From Halomonas sp. ML-15 (lineage in GTDB: Bacteria; Pseudomonadota; Gammaproteobacteria; Pseudomonadales; Halomonadaceae), in NCBI RefSeq assembly GCF_014779595.1, contig NZ_JACXZT010000017.1, forward strand, positions 908 through 64,907: a DNA stretch of 64,000 nucleotides. Direction: 5' to 3'. The position numbers and the translations under genes were made by a program. Of the stretch, positions 1 to 8,765 are shown piece after piece. The notes beneath the pieces are model-generated. The model was not told the origin of the DNA. It ran no database searches and saw only the letters and a program-made list of their open reading frames with translations. Positions within the stretch are counted from its first letter, which is position 1, and the number at the start of each line of letters is the position of its first letter.

Positions 1-748
1 CGTTGACGTGCTCAGCGCCGGCCCCGGTCAGCGTCACCGTGCCGGTGGCCGGGTCGATGGCGTAGTAGCCGTTCGGGTCGCTGCCGTCGGTAAGGCCGTA
101 GGTGAGCCCCTGACCCAGCGGGTCGCTGCTGGCGGTGACGGTGGCAACCGTGTTGCCTTCCTCGGCCAGCCCCTCGAGCAGGTCATCGCCGCCGGTCAAA
201 GTAATAGAGGGCAGCCCAAGTTCGGGTTCGGGCCCTTCAACGATAGTTTCTTCTACTTCCGCCGCATCCACCGGTGCGGACTCACCCTGGGCAGTAATGA
301 ATTCGCCACCCTGCACTGTACCGAACTCGAAGGCCAGCGGGTCGACGCCTTCGGTGATGCGCGCCAGGCGCACGAAGCCGTGGCCGCCGTCGGCGGCACC
401 CGCGCCGCCGGCGCCGGCCGCGGTGGCATCGAGCACGTCGAGCAGGTCGATGTCGTCATCGTCGATGGCGGCGAGCAGCGCTTCGAGGTCGGCGTCCGAG
501 ACCTCGCTATCGGCGGCGTCTACCGGGGCGTCGGCATCGACTTCAGGGGTCATGGCAATTTCCTGACCGCCGCTGATCGTGGTCGGATCCAGGCCGTCGA
601 GGAAGTCGAGCTGCACGCTGCCGTTATCGGAGGTAACCAGCGTTTCGCCTTCGACGAGGGTGTCGCCGACGCTGAGCTCGCGCAGGTTACCGTCGGCGTC
701 GCGCGCCCAGGCCTGACCGGTAATCGAGAGGACGGTTGCAATTGCCAT
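1..748 (-). CDS. LapA-type giant surface adhesin, N-terminal retention module (3' end outside window)
   Basis: The frame starts at the ATG at 748 and runs off the window edge with 249 codons visible. The N-terminus (MAIATVLSITGQAWARD) and the following acidic stretch fit the retention module that holds LapA-family type I adhesins in the outer-membrane pore. Residues 109-112 are TAAG followed by a Gly/Ala-rich linker, which matches the cleavage motif of the periplasmic protease LapG. From about residue 175 the sequence resembles a cadherin/VCBS-type repeat (tolerant of LTGGDDLLEG and YAIDPATGTVTLTGAG). The secretion genes for such a substrate lie just upstream on the same strand. In known systems, LapD protects the adhesin from LapG when c-di-GMP is high; neither lapD nor lapG is in this window. 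Family assignment is strong; total length is unknown. Confidence 0.85.
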   Translation of the reverse strand, partial: MAIATVLSITGQAWARDADGNLRELSVGDTLVEGETLVTSDNGSVQLDFLDGLDPTTISGGQEIAMTPEVDADAPVDAADSEVSDADLEALLAAIDDDDIDLLDVLDATAAGAGGAGAADGGHGFVRLARITEGVDPLAFEFGTVQGGEFITAQGESAPVDAAEVEETIVEGPEPELGLPSITLTGGDDLLEGLAEEGNTVATVTASSDPLGQGLTYGLTDGSDPNGYYAIDPATGTVTLTGAGAEHVN

Positions 749-890
749 GGTCTGTTCCTTCTGCGTCATATGCTGTCGCCTTAGGCGGCGGCAGCGTTTT
801 TATGGGGCTATGACATCAGATTAGGAGAGGCAAAGCAGGAAGAACATAGTACCGATGGACAGGTAACTCAATGTAACGGAGCGGCGACTC

Positions 891-1511
891 TCAGGCGTCG
901 GTGGTGGTTTCGCTGCGCTGCGACAGCAGCAGGATCAGCTGCATGCGGTCGCGCACCTTGAGCTTGCGAAATACTGCCCCGAGATGCGCCTTGACGGTAC
1001 GGTCGGTGATATCCATGTCACGGGCGACCTCCTTGTTGCTCTTGCCCGAGGCTACCGCCAACGCCACCGCACGCTCACGCTCGGTGAGGGCACTCAGGGC
1101 GTCGTCGCGCATGCGCGCTTCGCCGCCCAGGGCGCGGAACGTCGAGCCCACCACCTGGGCCAGCAGATCCGGCCACACCCAGATGCCCTGATTGGCGGTC
1201 ACCACCTCGATCTGCTGCAGCAGCGGCGCCGTCGAGATGGCATGGGCGTAGCCGCGGGCGCCAGCATTCAGCGCCTGAAACGCTTCCACCGAGCTCGGCG
1301 TGTAGGAGAGCACCACCAGTACCGCGCCGCGCTGGGAGAGGATCTGCACCAGCCCGGCCCAGCCGTCGATCTGGCTGGCCACCCATACGTGATCGCCGGC
1401 GCCGGCCTGGGCCCGCGCCTGCTGCGGCGTGCAGCGGCGCAGGTGGGGAAAGGCCTCCTTCCAGCGCGGAATATCGTCGAGTTCCTGGCATACGAAAAGG
1501 TGTTGTTTCAT
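891..1511 (-). CDS. LuxR-family transcriptional regulator in the adhesin operon
   Basis: A protein of 206 residues with a C-terminal LuxR/FixJ helix-turn-helix at about 140-200 (LTERERAVALAVASGKSNKEVARDMDITDRTVKAHL). The N-terminal part is receiver-like in length, but I do not see the usual acidic pocket followed by a phosphoacceptor Asp in a DxxMP context. It may therefore be an atypical receiver that is not phosphorylated. The start lies 3 bases after the lapC-like stop, so it is probably co-transcribed with the export genes, and the adhesin gene begins about 140 bases downstream. A role in controlling the adhesin or its exporter is inferred from position only. Confidence 0.8.
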   Translation of the reverse strand: MKQHLFVCQELDDIPRWKEAFPHLRRCTPQQARAQAGAGDHVWVASQIDGWAGLVQILSQRGAVLVVLSYTPSSVEAFQALNAGARGYAHAISTAPLLQQIEVVTANQGIWVWPDLLAQVVGSTFRALGGEARMRDDALSALTERERAVALAVASGKSNKEVARDMDITDRTVKAHLGAVFRKLKVRDRMQLILLLSQRSETTTDA

Positions 1512-1514
1512 GCG

Positions 1515-2948
1515 TTAGCGCTCGGTCAAGGCGTTACTGGTGCCGCGCAGAATCGGCTTGAGCAGATACTCCATGACCGTGCGCTTACCGGTCATGATAT
1601 CCACCTGCGCCGTCATCCCCGGGATGATCGCCAGGTCCTGCTGGTCGGCGAAGCCACCCTCCAGGGTCCTCACCCGCACCAGATAGAAGGTGTTGTCGTT
1701 GTCGTCAGTGATGGTGTCGGCGCTGATATGATCCAGCTCTGCCTCCAGCCCACCAAAGATCGAGAAATCATAGGCGGTCAGCTTGATGGTGGCCGGCTGT
1801 CCGGGGCGCAGGAAGGCGATGTCCTGCGGGGCGATACGCGCCTCAACCAGCAGTTGGTCGTCGGTAGGTACGATCTCCACCACGTCCTGGCCCGGCTGGG
1901 CCACGCCACCCAGGGTGGTGATATGCATTCGCTGCACCACCCCGGCCACCGGCGCACGCACCTCAGCGAGCCGCACCCGGTCCTCGAGGCCGGTGCTCGA
2001 TTCATCCAGGGCCGAGAGTTCGCCCAGCGCATCGGCCAGCGAGTCGCGCCACTCGCCGCGCCGTTCGAGAGTCACCTCGCGCAGTTGGGCCTCGGCCTCC
2101 TCCACCGCCGCTTCGAGCCGCGCCACCTGGGAGCCGGCCTGGCTGCGGTCGCCCTGGGCCCGCGACACCTCACGCTCGAGGCGCAGCACCTCGACCTCGG
2201 ACACCGCGCCGGAGCTGAGCAGCGGCCGGGTCAGGTTGAGCTCCTGGCTGGCCATACTCAGCTCACGGCTGGCGGTACTCAGTCGAGACTGTGCTTCATT
2301 CAGCTCCTCCTGACGCTGGCGCAGCCGGTCGCGGGCGATGCTCTCGACCTCACGCAGCTCATCGCGACGGCTCTCATAGAGCTCGCGCTCCTGGTTGACG
2401 ATCTCCGGCGCCTCGGCCTGCAGCTCATCGGAGGGCGAGAACGGCGAGCCGGTGATCAACGCCTGCAGCCGCGCGATACGCGCCTGCAGCGTCAATGCCC
2501 GAGCGCGGTTCTCGCGAAAACTCGACACGAAGCGGGTCGGGTCGATACGCATCAGCAGCTCACCGGCCTCGACCATCTGGCCTTCACGGACCAGGATATC
2601 CTGCACCACACCGCCGTCGAAGGACTGCACCTTCTGCAGCTGTTGGGACGGAATCACACGGCCGGTGCCGCGGGTCACCTCATCGATCTGGGCGAAGTAC
2701 GACCAGGTGATCAGCGCCACGATGGCCAGCAGCACGGTGTAGAGAAAGCCGCGTGCGCGCATCGGATCCTGCTGCATGCGCGCCCAATCGGCGTCGCTGG
2801 CCCAGTCGCGATTGAGGTGGGCCGACGACACCCGGCGCGCAAACAGCCGGTCGATCAGCGGCCGGAATGGCTTGCCGCCGCCCTCGGAGAAGCGCCCGAT
2901 GGCCTCGAAGCCCTGCTGCTCGGCTGTCTTGACCTTGTCCTTGGCCAT
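1515..2948 (-). CDS. lapC: LapC-like membrane fusion protein (HlyD family) of type I secretion
   Basis: A 477-residue periplasmic adaptor that joins the inner-membrane ABC exporter to the TolC-like channel. One transmembrane segment is visible at about residues 65-85 (FLYTVLLAIVALITWSYF), followed by a lipoyl-like half-motif, long coiled-coil hairpins rich in Glu, Arg and Leu (about 130-310), a second lipoyl half (VRAPVAGVVQRM) and a C-terminal HlyD beta domain. The start MAKDKVKTAEQQ is taken at 2948 because the ATG shares its A with the TGA of the upstream exporter (TGATG), a typical translational coupling. The reading frame stays open further upstream inside the exporter gene, but that part is an antiphase shadow. 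Confidence 0.92.
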   Translation of the reverse strand: MAKDKVKTAEQQGFEAIGRFSEGGGKPFRPLIDRLFARRVSSAHLNRDWASDADWARMQQDPMRARGFLYTVLLAIVALITWSYFAQIDEVTRGTGRVIPSQQLQKVQSFDGGVVQDILVREGQMVEAGELLMRIDPTRFVSSFRENRARALTLQARIARLQALITGSPFSPSDELQAEAPEIVNQERELYESRRDELREVESIARDRLRQRQEELNEAQSRLSTASRELSMASQELNLTRPLLSSGAVSEVEVLRLEREVSRAQGDRSQAGSQVARLEAAVEEAEAQLREVTLERRGEWRDSLADALGELSALDESSTGLEDRVRLAEVRAPVAGVVQRMHITTLGGVAQPGQDVVEIVPTDDQLLVEARIAPQDIAFLRPGQPATIKLTAYDFSIFGGLEAELDHISADTITDDNDNTFYLVRVRTLEGGFADQQDLAIIPGMTAQVDIMTGKRTVMEYLLKPILRGTSNALTER

Positions 2949-5116
2949 CAGTTGGCCCTCCCGATCTGCCCGCTGCGCAGGGCTTCCACGACCTTCTCCT
3001 TGGGACCGTCGGCGACGATCTTGCCGTTGTCGACCACCACGATGCGATCCACCAGCGACAGCAGCGAGGTGCGATGGGTCACCACCAGCATGGTCTTGGC
3101 CGCGGCGTACTCGGCCAGGCGCTTCTTGAAAGCCTCTTCGCTGGCATGGTCCATGGCACTGGTCGGCTCGTCGAGCAGCAGGATCTGCGGATCGTGGACC
3201 AGTGCCCGGGCGATCGCCACGCCCTGGCGCTGACCGCCGGAGAGCATCTGACCGCGCTCGCCCACCGGCAGGTCGACGCCATGAGGGTGCTGGTCGACCA
3301 GCTCGCTGATGCCGCTGATCGACAGCGCCTCCAGCAGCGCTTCGTCCTCGACCCCCTCGCTGCCGCCGCCGGCCACCACGTTTTCGCGCAGCGAGCCGTA
3401 GAACAGGCTGACGTCCTGGGGCACATAGCCGATATGGCGGCGCAGCTCGATGGGATCGAACTGGCGAATATCCACGCCGTCGAGCAGCACCGCGCCGCTG
3501 GTGGGCTGGTAGAGCCCCAAAATCATCTTGTTGAGGGTCGACTTGCCGGAGCCGACCCGGCCCAGCAGCGCGACTTTCTCGCCAGGCTTGACCTTCAGCG
3601 AGATGTCGCGAATCGCATCGCGCTCCTCGTCCGGATAGCGCAGCGTGATGCGGTTGAGCTCGATCTCCCCACGCACCACCGGCCGCGACACGAACGACTT
3701 GCCCTCGGGGCGCTCCACCGGCTTGTCCATCACCCCGTTGAGGGACTCCAGGGCCGTCGATGACTGGTGGTACTGCGCCAGCAGCGCCGCCGCCTGACTG
3801 ACCGGCGCCATGGCCCGCGACGACAGCAGATAGGCGGCGATCAGCCCACCCTGACTGAGGTCGCCCTCGATGATCAGGTAGACACCAACGATGATCACCG
3901 CCACCGCCACCGTATGCTGGGCCCATAGCGCCACGCTCGACACCGACGAGCTGATCAGCCGCAGCTGCGCCGAGGTGCGCGACAGAAACGCCGTGGTCTT
4001 CTCCCACACCGCCTGCAGGCGGCTCTCGGCGCGTAGCGTCTTGACCGTCTCCAGATTGCCCAGCGACTCCACGAGGGTGGCGTTGCGCTGGGCACCGACC
4101 CGCCAGGTGGTCTCGGACAGCTCGTGCAGCTTGCCCTGAGCGGCCAGCGCGTAGAGCAACACGAAGACGATACCCACCACGATGGGAATCGCCAGCGGCA
4201 CGCCGATGATGGCGATGATCGCCACGAACATCAGCACGAAGGGCAGATCCACCAACCCCACCACCGTGGCCGAGCCGATAAAGGCGCGCACCGACTCGAA
4301 CGACTGCAGGGTGGCGGCGAACGAGCCGGTGGAGGCGGGACGGCCCTCCAGACGCATGCCCAGCACCCGCTGCATGATCGACGACGATAGTTTGACATCG
4401 GCACGACTCGCCGCCAGATCGACGAAGGCGTTACGCATCAGCCGCAGCGCCAGGTCGAAGCACAGCACCACGAAGATCCCCACCGCCAGCACCCACAGCG
4501 TCTCGGTGGCCTGATTGGGGACCACCCGGTCATAGACGTTCATGACGAACAGCGGCATCGCCACCGCAAACAGGTTGATCATCACCGAACCGGCAATCAC
4601 GTCGCGATAGAGCCGGCGATTCTCGCGAATCACGCCCCAGAACCAGTGGCGTGACTTCTGCTTGTTGACCTCCGGGCCACGGGCGTCGAAGCGGAACTTG
4701 GGACGGGCATAGATCACCCGCCCGCTGTAGCGCGCCTGCAGCTCATCGAGGCTGATCTCGGTAGCCGCCTCGCCGATCTCGGGGAAGACCACTCGGGCAC
4801 TGCGGGCTTTCACGTCCAGCGACACCAGTACACAGGCGCGACCCGGCTCGAGCAGCACCACCACCGGCATCAGCGCCGGGTTGAGCTGCACCAGCCGCGA
4901 ACGGGCATGACGAGCCGCCAGGCCGGCACGCGCGGCGGCACGCGGGAACACGCCCGGCGTCAGCCGGCCCTCCTCCAGCGGCAGGCCTGCCACCAGGGCA
5001 TCGCGCCCCATCTCCTGGTCATGGGCGCGGGCCACCACTCGCAGGCATTCCAGCAGGTCATCCTGCGGCGGTGGCTGGCGCCCCGCCTCTACGGCGTGCT
5101 TGGCATCGCTGGTCAC
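2948..5116 (-). CDS. lapB: LapB-like type I secretion ABC transporter/ATPase
   Basis: A 722-residue inner-membrane exporter. Residues 15-135 form a C39-peptidase-like domain without an evident catalytic Cys, as in exporters of RTX/Lap adhesins that only bind their substrate. The membrane domain spans about 165-440, and the nucleotide-binding domain about 485-715. In the latter I see Walker A GRVGSGKST, signature LSGGQRQGVAIARAL and Walker B ILLLDEPTSAMD. Translation starts at a GTG (5116) with AAGGGA 7 bases upstream. It lies 85 bases after the stop of the outer-membrane component and overlaps lapC by one base. Its expected substrate is the adhesin that starts at 748. Confidence 0.93.
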   Translation of the reverse strand: MTSDAKHAVEAGRQPPPQDDLLECLRVVARAHDQEMGRDALVAGLPLEEGRLTPGVFPRAAARAGLAARHARSRLVQLNPALMPVVVLLEPGRACVLVSLDVKARSARVVFPEIGEAATEISLDELQARYSGRVIYARPKFRFDARGPEVNKQKSRHWFWGVIRENRRLYRDVIAGSVMINLFAVAMPLFVMNVYDRVVPNQATETLWVLAVGIFVVLCFDLALRLMRNAFVDLAASRADVKLSSSIMQRVLGMRLEGRPASTGSFAATLQSFESVRAFIGSATVVGLVDLPFVLMFVAIIAIIGVPLAIPIVVGIVFVLLYALAAQGKLHELSETTWRVGAQRNATLVESLGNLETVKTLRAESRLQAVWEKTTAFLSRTSAQLRLISSSVSSVALWAQHTVAVAVIIVGVYLIIEGDLSQGGLIAAYLLSSRAMAPVSQAAALLAQYHQSSTALESLNGVMDKPVERPEGKSFVSRPVVRGEIELNRITLRYPDEERDAIRDISLKVKPGEKVALLGRVGSGKSTLNKMILGLYQPTSGAVLLDGVDIRQFDPIELRRHIGYVPQDVSLFYGSLRENVVAGGGSEGVEDEALLEALSISGISELVDQHPHGVDLPVGERGQMLSGGQRQGVAIARALVHDPQILLLDEPTSAMDHASEEAFKKRLAEYAAAKTMLVVTHRTSLLSLVDRIVVVDNGKIVADGPKEKVVEALRSGQIGRAN

Positions 5117-5201
5117 GGTCGTCCCTTCAGCCCTGTTGATTCATTCACACCTGCGGCTCGGGCGCTACGACGATCGCATGGTTCAGTTGCCGACGCGCCC
5201 C

Positions 5202-7529
5202 TCAAGAGGGGTTATCGGCCGAAATCAGATACGCTTCAGCGAATCCCAGCCCGGCCACTCGGCCACGCAGGGCCTCGGCCTCGGACTGAGCCACCGGCCC
5301 CAGCTGCACGCTGTACAGGCGGCCGCCGTTGCTGACCCGTACCGGGCCGCCCAGCTCGGCGCTGAGCTGCGCCTCGAGTTCGGCGGCACGCTCGGCGGAG
5401 CTCACTGCCACCACCTGCACCAGGGAATCGGCCGGCAGCTCGGGGGCGGCCGCTGGCGCTGCATCGGCCAGCGCCTCACCGCGCGGCTCGCTTGCCATGA
5501 CCGAGGCAACTTCCTGATCCCAGCGCAGCGCCGCTGGCTGGCTGGCGAACGCCGGCGCATCGTGCTCGACGCTCGGCGGCGCAGCGCGCTCGGCGGTGTC
5601 GGAGGCCGGCGCTTCGAGGCTCCAGCGCGCGCTGAGGTCGCGGCTGCGCAGCGGCGTGCCGGTCATGTCGAGATTCTCACCGTTGGTCTCAAGGGTCACC
5701 TCAACGCGGCGGTTCTGGCGGCGCCCGTCGGCGCTGTCGTTGCTGGCCACCGGATTGTTGGAGCCGTAGCCGCGACTCTCCAGCAGCCCCGGCGAGACGC
5801 CCTGGGAGGCCAGGTAGTCGGCCACGCTGCGCGCCCGCGCTTCGGAGAGCGGATCGTTGATGGCGTCGGTGCCGGTGCTGTCGGCGTGGCCGGCAATGAA
5901 TACCCGCCGCAGGTCGTCACGCTGGCGGATCTGCGCCGCCAGGTCGTTGAGCTCCTCACGCGCCGCGGGGCTCAGATCGGCGCTGTTGACGGCAAACAGC
6001 GCATCGGCGCTGATGGTCACATCCGGTGCGCGGGTTGGAGCCGGCACATTGAGGTCACCGGTCAGGTCCTGCAGGGTGAACCCCGAGGGCCCCGTGGCCG
6101 GGCAGATATCGTCGGCGTTGATGGTCACGCCATCGCTGGACAGCTCGGCCAGGGTCGGGGTGTCGTCGCGCATCACGCCCAACGCCGGCATCAGCTTGCC
6201 CATCGCCGCCAGTGTGCGGGCGTCGGCCAGTGCCACGTCATATTCGGCGTTGATGTAGGCGCGACTGGCCTCGAAGTACTCGTTCTCGCTGTCGAGCACG
6301 TCGAGCAGGGTGCGCTGACCGATATCGAACTGCTGCTGGTAGGCCCCGCGGACCCGGTCGATGGACTGGCGATGCTCGTTGAGGTACTGCATCTGCTCGC
6401 GCAGCCGCTGGGTGTCGTTATAGGCGATCTGAGTGGTCTGGCGCAGGTTGACGCATTCGTTGTCGCGCAGGTCGATGGACTGCTCGACCAGATCGCTGGC
6501 GCGGCGGAACGAGGCGCGGTCGCTGCCACCGCGGTAGAGGTTCATGGTCGCCACCAGCTCGGCGACGTGCTGGTCACGGCGGCCGGTGAAGTCGCTCTGG
6601 TTGTTGCTGCCGGTGCGGGCGCGGAACTCCAGGCGCGGCTGGAACGCCGAGCGGGTACCGGCCTGCTCGGCGCGGGCCGACTCGATATTCTCGATGGCGG
6701 CATGGAAGTTGGGATTGCCCTCGTAGGCCATGCGTACCGCGTCGTTGACCGACGCCGGCAGCTCGCCGTCCAGCATCGGTGCCGGGGCCAGGGTCTCGCT
6801 GGGCAGATCGCCGACCAGGCGCTGGAAGCGCGAGCTGACGTCGTGCAGGTTGGAGGCCTCGGTCATCAGGTTGGACTCGGCCAGCGCCAGGCGCCCGCTG
6901 ATCTGCTCCAGGTCGACGCGACGCCCGGCACCAGAGCCGACACGCTCCTCGATCTGATTGAAGACGCGCATGTGCTCGCGGTAGTTTTCTCGCGCCAGCT
7001 CCACCAGTTCGCGATAGCGGCGCACATCCTGATAGGCCCGCGCCGCCTCCAGCGCCACCTCTTCACTGGCTCCCAGCAGCTCGTAGTAGCGCACCAGCTT
7101 GGCGCGGTCGAGACGCTCGACCTCGCTGCGGGTGGCGAAGCCATCGTAGATCATCTGGGTCAGCGAAAGCTCGGCGAAGTCGGTCTCGAAGCTGCCGCGG
7201 CCGTCACCCTCACGATCCTCGATCCCGACCCCGGCACTCACGTCAATGCTAGGCAGATAGCCGCCGCGAGCGATGTCCACTTCGTTGGTCGAGGCGCGGA
7301 AGCCGTTATAGGCCGCCTGGACCTGGGGGTTGGTCGATACCGCACGCTGCACCACCTCACGCAGGTCGCTGCTGCCCGGCGACGACATCCCCGCCAGGCC
7401 GCTTTGGGCCAAGGCAGTCGCCGGCAGCGCCGCACCGGCGAGCAGCACCAGAGTTGTCATATGGGTCGCCGTGTGGCGCGACAGAGAGGGAAAACGGCGG
7501 CGAAAGCCCGCGACGTTTGAGGATTTCAT
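5202..7529 (-). CDS. TolC-family outer-membrane channel fused to OmpA-like and SPOR domains (LapE-like)
   Basis: A 775-residue exported protein. A signal peptide of about 42 residues (cut near ATALAQ) is followed by two TolC/OEP repeats (about 55-445). An OmpA-like peptidoglycan-binding domain covers about 505-615, with GHADSTGTDAINDPLSEARA and a final NRRVEV motif. A Pro/Ala-rich linker leads to a C-terminal SPOR domain (about 703-772). Type I secretion TolC proteins are normally about 450-490 residues, so the extra 300 residues are unusual. In other Lap-type clusters an OmpA-like protein can be a separate gene; here it is covalently attached. The ATG at 7529 has AAGGGAG about 10 bases upstream. 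The gene is first in the adhesin export operon. Confidence 0.9.
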   Translation of the reverse strand: MKSSNVAGFRRRFPSLSRHTATHMTTLVLLAGAALPATALAQSGLAGMSSPGSSDLREVVQRAVSTNPQVQAAYNGFRASTNEVDIARGGYLPSIDVSAGVGIEDREGDGRGSFETDFAELSLTQMIYDGFATRSEVERLDRAKLVRYYELLGASEEVALEAARAYQDVRRYRELVELARENYREHMRVFNQIEERVGSGAGRRVDLEQISGRLALAESNLMTEASNLHDVSSRFQRLVGDLPSETLAPAPMLDGELPASVNDAVRMAYEGNPNFHAAIENIESARAEQAGTRSAFQPRLEFRARTGSNNQSDFTGRRDQHVAELVATMNLYRGGSDRASFRRASDLVEQSIDLRDNECVNLRQTTQIAYNDTQRLREQMQYLNEHRQSIDRVRGAYQQQFDIGQRTLLDVLDSENEYFEASRAYINAEYDVALADARTLAAMGKLMPALGVMRDDTPTLAELSSDGVTINADDICPATGPSGFTLQDLTGDLNVPAPTRAPDVTISADALFAVNSADLSPAAREELNDLAAQIRQRDDLRRVFIAGHADSTGTDAINDPLSEARARSVADYLASQGVSPGLLESRGYGSNNPVASNDSADGRRQNRRVEVTLETNGENLDMTGTPLRSRDLSARWSLEAPASDTAERAAPPSVEHDAPAFASQPAALRWDQEVASVMASEPRGEALADAAPAAAPELPADSLVQVVAVSSAERAAELEAQLSAELGGPVRVSNGGRLYSVQLGPVAQSEAEALRGRVAGLGFAEAYLISADNPS

Positions 7530-7874
7530 GAGGTACTGCTCCCTTGTATTGCATGGCAGCGCCGAACCTAGCCAGCACTACAGTGCTTGTTATGTTGCCT
7601 TGCGAGATGCTAGTTTTTTCACTCAGCTACCGTTTGTAATCAAGCGTAACCGAGATTGATGAATTGTCCAATACTCTTGATGGCTCTATTAGCTAGGAGA
7701 TATAGGACACTTTCTGTAAGAAATCTCTTACAAGAGTAGCTGGCTAATGCCCGGTGAGCGTTGAAATCGCCAGTCCCGCCTCTCGCGGCGAGACCTTACC
7801 GCGCCCGCCGGCTGTGCTATCGTCTGGCTAAGCGCATCGCGCAGACTCCGCCAACCGCACGACAGGGCTCCCTT
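7530..7874. promoter_or_regulatory. Divergent AT-rich control region with a perfect inverted repeat
   Basis: This 345-base gap separates the leftward adhesin-export operon from the rightward small gene at 7875 and holds no gene I can support. It is clearly more AT-rich than its surroundings. At 7715-7732 there is a perfect palindrome, TGTAAGA-AATC-TCTTACA, a possible operator or small hairpin. No clear sigma-70 hexamer pair is assigned. Confidence 0.45.
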
Positions 7875-8153
7875 ATGTCCGCATCCGAGATTCACAAGAC
7901 TCGCGTAATCAATGAGCTACGCGGGTTCATCAAGAAACTGTTGCAGGACCCCGCGATCCTCGAGCAGTCACTGCTGATCGCCCGCCGGCACGCCGACCTC
8001 AACGAACGTGACATGCTCGCCGGCATCGCCCGTGAAATCAGCGACACCACCAGCGTGCATATCCCCGACGACCCGGCGGAGCACTCCGACGCCGACCGGC
8101 TGTTTCTCGAACTGCTCAAGGAGGTCATCAGCGAGGAGCAGGCGCTCTACTGA
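7875..8153 (+). CDS. Small conserved-looking hypothetical protein
   Basis: A 92-residue soluble acidic protein (MSASEIHKTRVINELRGF...) predicted to be all helical, without Cys pairs, signal peptide or membrane segment. The ATG at 7875 is preferred because the in-frame upstream extension to 7761 looks non-coding (Arg/Pro-rich). I do not recognise the family. It stands alone between the adhesin operon control region and the oxidoreductase/cyclase pair. Confidence 0.65.
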   Translation: MSASEIHKTRVINELRGFIKKLLQDPAILEQSLLIARRHADLNERDMLAGIAREISDTTSVHIPDDPAEHSDADRLFLELLKEVISEEQALY

Positions 8154-8221
8154 GTCGCTTGCGCATCCAATGAGGCCAGCGCGCGAAGACGCGCCCTCAG
8201 CTTTTACGCCACGCAGGGAAT

Positions 8222-8758
8222 ATGTCGATGGCCATAACGACCCGGGGGCCAGTCCCCCTCACGCTGGGGTGCTCCATTCCGCTGTCAGCCCTGCTGGCCA
8301 GTGCGTCTCTACTGGCCGCCGAGCTTGCTCCCAGCGATCACCCCCCCACCCAGGACAGTACGCCGGTGCTCACTATCGAGCACGCCGAGCAGCAGCGCCA
8401 GCTCTCCCTGGCCGAGATCGAGTCGCTGCCGCTCTACGCGGTCGAGATGGCCCACCCCGAAGGGCTCGAGGGGGAGTTCCTGGGCGTGCTGCTGGACGAC
8501 TTCCTGGTCGAACACGGCCTCGACGACAGTGAGCGGCTGCGCTTTATTGCCCGGGACGACTACACCACCTTCCTGAGCCCCGCCGAGCGTGAGGAGAAGA
8601 CCTACCTGCTGGTGACGCGCTTCGAGGGCATACCACTCCCCGACCACCACAACGGCCCGCTGATGCTGACGGTGCCCGCCGACATCGAGGCGGTACTCGA
8701 CGGTAGCGAACCCATGACCCGCTGGATATGGGCAATCACCACGCTGCGCGCCCGCTGA
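8222..8758 (+). CDS. Exported protein resembling the molybdopterin-oxidoreductase (SUOX) fold
   Basis: A 178-residue protein with a Sec signal (hydrophobic SALLASASLLAAELA) followed by a domain of about 135 residues. The pattern of the mature part (TIEHAEQQRQLSLAEIESLP..., GVLLDDFL, RFIARDDYTTFLS, MTRWIWAITTL) fits the small periplasmic molybdopterin-oxidoreductase-like proteins found immediately upstream of membrane-bound diguanylate cyclases. It is too short to bind molybdopterin convincingly, so a sensory or ligand-binding role is more likely than catalysis. The gap to the cyclase gene is 7 bases, so the two are almost certainly co-transcribed. Confidence 0.65.
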   Translation: MSMAITTRGPVPLTLGCSIPLSALLASASLLAAELAPSDHPPTQDSTPVLTIEHAEQQRQLSLAEIESLPLYAVEMAHPEGLEGEFLGVLLDDFLVEHGLDDSERLRFIARDDYTTFLSPAEREEKTYLLVTRFEGIPLPDHHNGPLMLTVPADIEAVLDGSEPMTRWIWAITTLRAR

Positions 8759-8765
8759 GCCGCCG

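Noticed and set aside
1515-4007. An 830-codon frame that would fuse sequence inside lapB to LapC
   Set aside because: The first 353 codons are an out-of-frame reading of lapB; the coupled ATG at 2948 gives a normal HlyD-family protein.
984-7520. Long plus-strand open frames (984-3233, 5100-7520) opposite the adhesin export genes
   Set aside because: They are antisense to well-conserved genes, have Arg/His/Gln-rich composition typical of GC-rich mirror frames and show no domain.
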